Translations under genes and position numbers: made by a program | The notes under the pieces: model-generated | Told to the model about the DNA's origin: nothing | The model's database searches: none | The model's input: the letters and a program-made list of their open reading frames with translations, nothing else | Shown: positions 6,789-10,709 of the stretch, in pieces | Layout of the letters: every line of letters starts with the position of its first letter | Position numbering within the stretch: position 1 is the stretch's first letter | Source of the DNA: an uncultured Campylobacter sp. | GTDB taxonomy: Bacteria > Campylobacterota > Campylobacteria > Campylobacterales > Campylobacteraceae | Assembly (NCBI GenBank): GCA_900772495.1 | Contig: CAAHEJ010000067.1 | Location: forward strand, 1 to 10,709 | Direction of reading: 5' to 3' | Length of the DNA stretch: 10,709 bases

Positions 6789-6801
6789 TTTTTGCTAACA
6801 T
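6789..6801 (+). promoter_or_regulatory. Candidate promoter for valS-metN
   Basis: TTTTTG (6789-6794) leads into the -10-like TAACAT (6796-6801). This is the same layout as the coaD promoter candidate on the other strand (TTTTGCTATGAT). It would place the transcript start near 6808, giving a leader of about 30 bases before the valS ATG. The -10 matches the consensus at only four of six positions. Confidence 0.35.
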
Positions 6802-6816
6802 TATGAGTTTTAAAGC
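6801..6816 (+). repeat. 16-base exact repeat, copy 2 (TTATGAGTTTTAAAGC)
   Basis: This is identical to bases 4585-4600. It begins at the end of the valS -10 candidate and ends 21 bases before the valS ATG, so most of it would be transcribed as the valS leader. See copy 1. Confidence 0.7.
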
Positions 6817-6837
6817 AAGTTAAATTTAAGGCAAAAA

Positions 6838-9474
6838 ATGAGCGAAGAGCAAAAATCATCGTATGACAAAAGCGTGGAAAGGCGTTATTACGCGCTATGT
6901 GAAGAGCGTGGGTATTTTGAAGTTGATGGCAACAAGAGCATTCAAAAAAAGGGCAAAAACTTTTGCATAATGATGCCACCGCCTAATGTAACGGGCGTTT
7001 TGCACATAGGACACGCGCTGACATTTACCCTGCAAGACATTATGACACGATACAAGAGAATGGACGGCTACCGCGTGCTTTATCAGCCCGGGCTTGACCA
7101 CGCGGGCATCGCCACGCAAAATGTCGTGGAAAGGCAGCTTTTAGCGCAAGGAATTCACAAAGAAAGCTTGGGGCGGGCTGAATTTGTCAAAAAAGTGTGG
7201 GCGTGGAAAGAACAAAGCGGAGGCAAGATTACAGAGCAAATGCGCGCACTTGGTATCACGCCAGCGTGGAGCAGGCTGCGTTTTACTATGGATACGGGCT
7301 TGGCAAATGCGGTGAAAAAGGCGTTTGTGGATTTGTATGATAAAAAACTCATCTTTCGCGCTGATAAGATGATAAACTGGTGCACGCACGATGGGGCTTT
7401 GAGCGACATAGAAGTGCAGCACGAGGAAAATGCGGGCAAGCTTTATTATTTGCGTTATTTTTTAAAGGACAGCGATGAATTTGTGGTTGTGGCGACAACG
7501 CGCCCAGAGACTTATTTTGGGGACACAGCCGTGATGATAAATCCGCAAGATGAGCGATATAAGCATTTAATAGGCAAAAAAGTGCTTTTACCCCTTGTCA
7601 ATAAAGAGTTAGCCATCATCGCTGATGAATATGTCGATATGAGCTTTGGCACGGGCGTTGTCAAAGTAACGCCCGCACACGACAGCAACGACTATGAAGT
7701 GGGCTTGCGGCACGATTTGGAATTTCTCACTATCTTTGATGAAAAGGGCATTTTAAACGAGCATTGCCTTGAATTTAAGGGACTTGAACGCCTTGAAGCG
7801 CGCGAAAAGATAGTGGCAAGGCTACAAGAAAAAGGCTATGTCGAAAAAATCGAGGATTACACAAATCAAGTAGGCTACTGCTACCGCTGCCACAATGTCG
7901 TAGAGCCTTATATCTCAAAGCAATGGTTTGTAAGCAAGGACATAGCGCGCGAGAGCATAAAAAAGGTAAATTCAGGGCAGATGAAGTTTTTCCCTAGCCA
8001 CTGGATAAACTCATACAACGCTTGGATGCGGGATTTGCGGGACTGGTGCATTTCGCGCCAACTTTGGTGGGGACATCAAATTCCTGTTTATTATTGCGAA
8101 TGCGGGGCTGAATTTGCAAGCGAAAATGAGCCTAGCAAATGCCCTAAATGCGGTGGGACAAGGTTTAGGCAAGATGAGGATGTGCTTGATACTTGGTTTA
8201 GCTCTGGGCTTTACGCTCACAGCACGCTGGGCTGGGGAAATGAAGGCTGGGGCAAGGACAAAGTGTGGTTTGAGAGCGATTTAAAGGACTTTTATCCAAA
8301 TTCTTTGCTGATAACGGGCTTTGATATACTCTTTTTTTGGGTAGCTAGAATGCTTTTTCAAAGCACAAATGCCCTAAACAGCTTGCCTTTTAAAGAAGTG
8401 TATTTGCACGCGCTCGTAAAAGATGAGTTTGGAGAAAAGATGAGTAAATCAAAGGGCAATGTCATCGACCCTTTGCAAAGCATAAACGAATACAGCGCCG
8501 ATATACTACGCTTTACGCTCAGCTTGCTGGCGGTGCAGGGGCGAGACATAAGGCTGAGTAATGATAAATTTTTGCAGGTGCGAAATTTCACAAACAAACT
8601 TTACAACGCCCATAAATACTTGCTTTTAAACGAAAAATCCTTTGCAAACCTTGATGAGATAGTCATTAAAAGCGAGCTGGGCAAGTATATGCTGAGTCGA
8701 TTTAATGCCTGCATAAAAGGCGTGCATGAAAATTTAGCACAATACCGCTTTAATGACGCTGCAAACACGCTTTACCGCTTTTTTTGGGACGAGTTTTGCG
8801 ACTGGGGCATAGAGCTTAGCAAGGCTGAAAAAGGCTCTGTCAAGGAACTTGGCAGCATTTTTAAAGAAGCCTTAAAGCTCTTAAACCCCTTTATGCCCTT
8901 TATCAGCGAGTTTTTATACCACGAGCTTAGCGGCACGACACTTGAAACAAGCGAGAGCATTATGGTGTCAGCTTACCCTGAATTTAGCGGGCAAGATAGC
9001 GAACTTGAAAGCTTTTTTGCGCTCATCATCGAATCCATAGTGGGCATTCGCCGTGCTAAAACCCTTGTGGAGCTAGGAAATATAAGGATTTCAAAGGCTT
9101 TCATCAAGCTCAATGACGAAAACAAGCGAGCAAAGCTTGAAAAATACACGCATTTCATCGCTAAACTTGCTAAAAGCGATGAGATAGGCTTTGTTAGCGA
9201 GAATTTAAGCAAGGCAAGTGCTGATATAAGCGAGAATTTAAAGGTATTTGTGCCGCTTGAAAGCGTGGATTTAAGCGGGGTTTTAAGCCGCCTTGAAAAT
9301 CAAAAAATCAAGCTAGACAAAGAAAAATCCAAACTTGAAGCTATGCTAAACAACGCTAAATTTATGCAAAATGCTCCAAAAGAAGTCATCGAGCAAAACA
9401 AAACAGCCCTAAAAAGCCTTGTAGAGCAGTTTGCAAAGATAGACGAAGAGCTAAAAAACCTGAAAGGAGAGTGA
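6838..9474 (+). CDS. valS: Valyl-tRNA synthetase
   Basis: This 878-residue class I synthetase charges tRNA-Val in the cytoplasm and edits mischarged threonine. Visible features in order: the ATP site PPPNVTGVLHIGH with HIGH at 56-59; PGLDHAGIATQ (85-95); the CP1 editing domain with TTRPE (220-224) and GTGVVKVTPAHD (271-282); a four-cysteine CxC...CPKC patch (C420, C422, C435, C438) of likely metal-binding type; DTWFSSGL (451-458); KMSKSKGN (534-541); the helical anticodon domain; and a C-terminal coiled coil from about 804 with the tRNA-binding arm pattern (ENQKIKLDKEKSKLEAMLNN...). The length is normal for the short bacterial ValRS forms. AAGG lies six bases before the ATG. The stop shares one base with the metN ATG. 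In my recollection of C. jejuni, valS lies on the same strand as flgA; here it is divergent. Confidence 0.98.
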   Translation: MSEEQKSSYDKSVERRYYALCEERGYFEVDGNKSIQKKGKNFCIMMPPPNVTGVLHIGHALTFTLQDIMTRYKRMDGYRVLYQPGLDHAGIATQNVVERQLLAQGIHKESLGRAEFVKKVWAWKEQSGGKITEQMRALGITPAWSRLRFTMDTGLANAVKKAFVDLYDKKLIFRADKMINWCTHDGALSDIEVQHEENAGKLYYLRYFLKDSDEFVVVATTRPETYFGDTAVMINPQDERYKHLIGKKVLLPLVNKELAIIADEYVDMSFGTGVVKVTPAHDSNDYEVGLRHDLEFLTIFDEKGILNEHCLEFKGLERLEAREKIVARLQEKGYVEKIEDYTNQVGYCYRCHNVVEPYISKQWFVSKDIARESIKKVNSGQMKFFPSHWINSYNAWMRDLRDWCISRQLWWGHQIPVYYCECGAEFASENEPSKCPKCGGTRFRQDEDVLDTWFSSGLYAHSTLGWGNEGWGKDKVWFESDLKDFYPNSLLITGFDILFFWVARMLFQSTNALNSLPFKEVYLHALVKDEFGEKMSKSKGNVIDPLQSINEYSADILRFTLSLLAVQGRDIRLSNDKFLQVRNFTNKLYNAHKYLLLNEKSFANLDEIVIKSELGKYMLSRFNACIKGVHENLAQYRFNDAANTLYRFFWDEFCDWGIELSKAEKGSVKELGSIFKEALKLLNPFMPFISEFLYHELSGTTLETSESIMVSAYPEFSGQDSELESFFALIIESIVGIRRAKTLVELGNIRISKAFIKLNDENKRAKLEKYTHFIAKLAKSDEIGFVSENLSKASADISENLKVFVPLESVDLSGVLSRLENQKIKLDKEKSKLEAMLNNAKFMQNAPKEVIEQNKTALKSLVEQFAKIDEELKNLKGE

Positions 9475-10448
9475 TGATAAAAATTCAGCATTTAAAGAAA
9501 TACTACGGCAAGGAACTTGTCATCGATAATGTGAGCTTAAATGTCAAAAAAGGCGAGATTTTTGCCATAGTAGGACACAGCGGAGCTGGTAAATCCACAC
9601 TTTTGCGTTGTATAAATGCTTTGGAAAGCTATCAAAATGGTAGTTTGAAAGTTTTTGATGAAGAAATTTCGCAAATTGCTCAAAACGCTAAAAAATTAAG
9701 AGAGCTACGCAAAAACATAGGTATGATTTTTCAGCACTTTGCGCTGATGAGTCGCAAAAATGCCTTTGAAAATGTGGCTATGCCCTTGCAAATTCACGGC
9801 TTTGACAAAAATGAGATAAAGTCCCGTGTGAGTGAGCTTTTAGAGCTTGTAGGGCTTGCAGGCAAAGCAAAGGCGTATCCAAACGAGCTTAGTGGCGGAC
9901 AAAAGCAAAGAGTAGCCATAGCTAGGGCGTTAGCACTGCACCCAAAGGTGCTTTTGAGCGATGAAGCCACCTCCGCACTTGACCCAAACACCACAAAAAA
10001 CATACTTGAACTCATCTCACAAATCAACAAAGAGCTTGGCATAAGCGTTGTGCTGGTTACGCACGAAATGGAAGTCGTCAAAGAAATCGCCCAAAGGGCT
10101 GTGCTGCTTGAACGCGGCAAAATCATCGGTAGCGGGCAAATCCACGAGCTTTTTTTAAAGCCAAACGAAAAAATGCGTGAATTTTTGGGCGAAAACGAGC
10201 TTTCAAGTGTGCTGCCAAAGGACGGCGTGAATGTCAAGCTTTATTTTCCAAAAGAAGTGGCGCAAAAACACATCATCACACAGATGGCAAGGGAGTTAAA
10301 TATCGATTTTAGCATAGTTTGGGGCAAGATAGAAAAGCTAAACGGCGTTGCATTAGGCAATCTTGTCATAAATATAGCCCAAAAAGATAAGGAAAAAGTG
10401 CTTGACTTTATCGACAAAAACGGCGTTTTGTGGGAGCTGGCAAAGTAA
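9474..10448 (+). CDS. metN: Methionine ABC transporter ATP-binding protein
   Basis: This 324-residue ATPase powers the MetNIQ importer for D/L-methionine at the inner face of the cytoplasmic membrane. Visible motifs are Walker A GHSGAGKST (34-42), the Q-loop glutamine Q87, signature LSGGQ (139-143), Walker B VLLSDEA (159-165) and H-loop H197. The last ~73 residues (VNVKLYFPKEV...LVINIAQKDKEKVLDFI) match the NIL/ACT-like domain that binds methionine and inhibits transport. This domain is what separates MetN from other importer ATPases. The frame opens one codon earlier at a GTG (9471). I prefer the ATG because GGAG (9466-9469) stands four bases before it. It overlaps the valS stop (TGATG), so the two are probably co-translated. 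No metI or metQ follows, which is odd for this family. Confidence 0.93.
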   Translation: MIKIQHLKKYYGKELVIDNVSLNVKKGEIFAIVGHSGAGKSTLLRCINALESYQNGSLKVFDEEISQIAQNAKKLRELRKNIGMIFQHFALMSRKNAFENVAMPLQIHGFDKNEIKSRVSELLELVGLAGKAKAYPNELSGGQKQRVAIARALALHPKVLLSDEATSALDPNTTKNILELISQINKELGISVVLVTHEMEVVKEIAQRAVLLERGKIIGSGQIHELFLKPNEKMREFLGENELSSVLPKDGVNVKLYFPKEVAQKHIITQMARELNIDFSIVWGKIEKLNGVALGNLVINIAQKDKEKVLDFIDKNGVLWELAK

Positions 10449-10479
10449 ATTTTGGTGTGAATTTTTTGAATTTTGGGCG

Positions 10480-10509
10480 AAAATTTGGCACAAATTTTAT
10501 TTTGATTTT
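10480..10509 (+). terminator. Weak terminator-like hairpin after metN
   Basis: AAAATTTG (10480-10487) and CAAATTTT (10491-10498) form a perfect 8-base stem around a three-base loop, followed by the T-rich tail ATTTTGATTTT. It sits 32 bases after the metN stop, a sensible place to end the valS-metN transcript. The stem has only one G-C pair, so it would be weak, and AT-rich DNA produces such pairs by chance. Confidence 0.35.
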
Positions 10510-10518
10510 AGCAAAGGC

Positions 10519-10551
10519 GTGAATTTTTAGGTAAATGTTTTAAAAATTCAC
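10519..10551. repeat. Perfect 11-base inverted repeat
   Basis: GTGAATTTTTA (10519-10529) and TAAAAATTCAC (10541-10551) are exact reverse complements separated by 11 bases. It may act as a second transcription terminator for metN (a T-run follows, AAATTTTT) or as a binding site upstream of the next promoter. The stem has two G-C pairs and nine A-T pairs. Confidence 0.5.
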
Positions 10552-10578
10552 AAATTTTTCAAAAATTTTTCTCAAAAT

Positions 10579-10610
10579 TTGATAAAAATTCAGCTTAAAA
10601 AGGTTATAAT
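10579..10610 (+). promoter_or_regulatory. Candidate sigma-70 promoter for the gene at the right edge
   Basis: A perfect TATAAT (10605-10610) lies 38 bases before the TTG start of the last reading frame. TTGATA (10579-10584) could be a -35, but the 20-base gap is longer than usual. Campylobacter promoters often lack a good -35, so the -10 is the main evidence. Confidence 0.5.
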
Positions 10611-10648
10611 CTACAAATCAATTTTAAAGAATTTAAAAAGGGTAAATT

Positions 10649-10709
10649 TTGAAAGCAAATTATGCTAATGCTTTATGTCATTGTAATGCAACGCCTTTAA
10701 ATAAATCGA
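10649..10709 (+). CDS. Start of an unidentified gene (cut by window edge)
   Basis: Twenty codons are visible, reading MKANYANALCHCNATPLNKS from a TTG start. The frame is open to the window edge. The ribosome-binding run AAAAGGG (10636-10642) stands six bases before the TTG, and a TATAAT promoter candidate lies further upstream, so this is likely to be a real gene start. The C-x-C pair near residues 10-12 is visible, but the fragment is too short to name a family. It has no signal peptide or membrane segment and does not resemble a MetI permease N-terminus, so I do not take it as the continuation of the met transporter operon. Confidence 0.5.
   Translation, partial: MKANYANALCHCNATPLNKS

Larger units (their letters stand above)
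6651..6837. other. Divergent flgA/valS promoter region
   Basis: This 187-base AT-rich spacer lies between two divergent units. It holds -10 candidates for both sides, two copies of TTAAGGCAAAA (6747-6757 and 6826-6836), two copies of AGCAAGTT (6783-6790 and 6814-6821), and one copy of the 16-base repeat. A 40-codon plus-strand frame (ATG at 6684, stop ending 6806) has no ribosome-binding site and I do not call it. If the valS-metN block was inverted relative to flgA, a breakpoint should lie here. Confidence 0.6.
10449..10648. other. AT-rich spacer after metN
   Basis: This spacer of about 200 bases has no gene I can support. It is dense in AATTTT-type words and contains two perfect inverted repeats and a TATAAT promoter candidate, listed separately. 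I see no readable remnant of a metI permease. Confidence 0.6.

Noticed and set aside
6684..6806. 40-codon basic frame on the plus strand in the flgA/valS spacer
   Set aside because: No ribosome-binding site, composition typical of random AT-rich frames, and it overlaps promoter candidates for both neighbours.
10449..10648. Remnant of a metI gene after metN
   Set aside because: The stretch is almost all short AT words and shows no permease-like hydrophobic frame on either strand.

Overview
The window looks like chromosomal DNA of a Campylobacter (Campylobacterota) from the C. jejuni-like group. The proteins read as close relatives of known Campylobacter SpeA, HisS, FlgA and ValS. The set cysE-speA-hisS-tmk-coaD-ubiX-flgA, with valS and metN nearby, is a gene neighbourhood I recall from C. 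jejuni (about Cj0763c to Cj0775c). Lines sampled from the housekeeping genes are about 40-50% GC, higher than C. jejuni, so I do not name a species.

Layout. Bases 1-4405 (minus strand) hold a compact five-gene array read right to left: coaD, tmk, hisS, speA, cysE (cysE is cut by the window edge). Every junction overlaps, by 10, 8, 4 and 1 bases, so this is almost certainly one operon, with a promoter candidate just upstream of coaD. It serves coenzyme A synthesis, dTTP synthesis, histidyl-tRNA charging, polyamine synthesis and cysteine synthesis. Bases 4406-4651 are an AT-rich spacer. Bases 4652-5104 (plus strand) hold a lone gene of about 26% GC that interrupts the cluster. It is probably horizontally acquired, and its C-terminal half recalls small toxin-type RNase domains (tentative). 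Bases 5162-6650 (minus) hold flgA (flagellar P-ring chaperone) followed by ubiX (flavin prenyltransferase). This ubiX carries an unusual Lys/Asn-rich insertion of about 55 residues.

Bases 6651-6837 are a divergent promoter region. Bases 6838-10448 (plus) hold valS and metN, joined by a one-base TGATG overlap. As I recall C. jejuni, valS and metN lie on the same strand as flgA and are separated from it by metI and metQ-type lipoprotein genes. Here they point the other way and the transporter partners are missing from both flanks, which suggests a rearrangement. Bases 10449-10648 are an AT-rich spacer with two perfect inverted repeats and a TATAAT promoter candidate, followed by the first 20 codons of an unidentified gene.

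Most of the window is ordinary housekeeping sequence. The points that stand out are the AT-rich gene at 4652, the ubiX insertion, the inverted valS-metN block, and an exact 16-base repeat found in the leaders of both plus-strand transcription units. I found no tRNA, rRNA, CRISPR array or insertion sequence.
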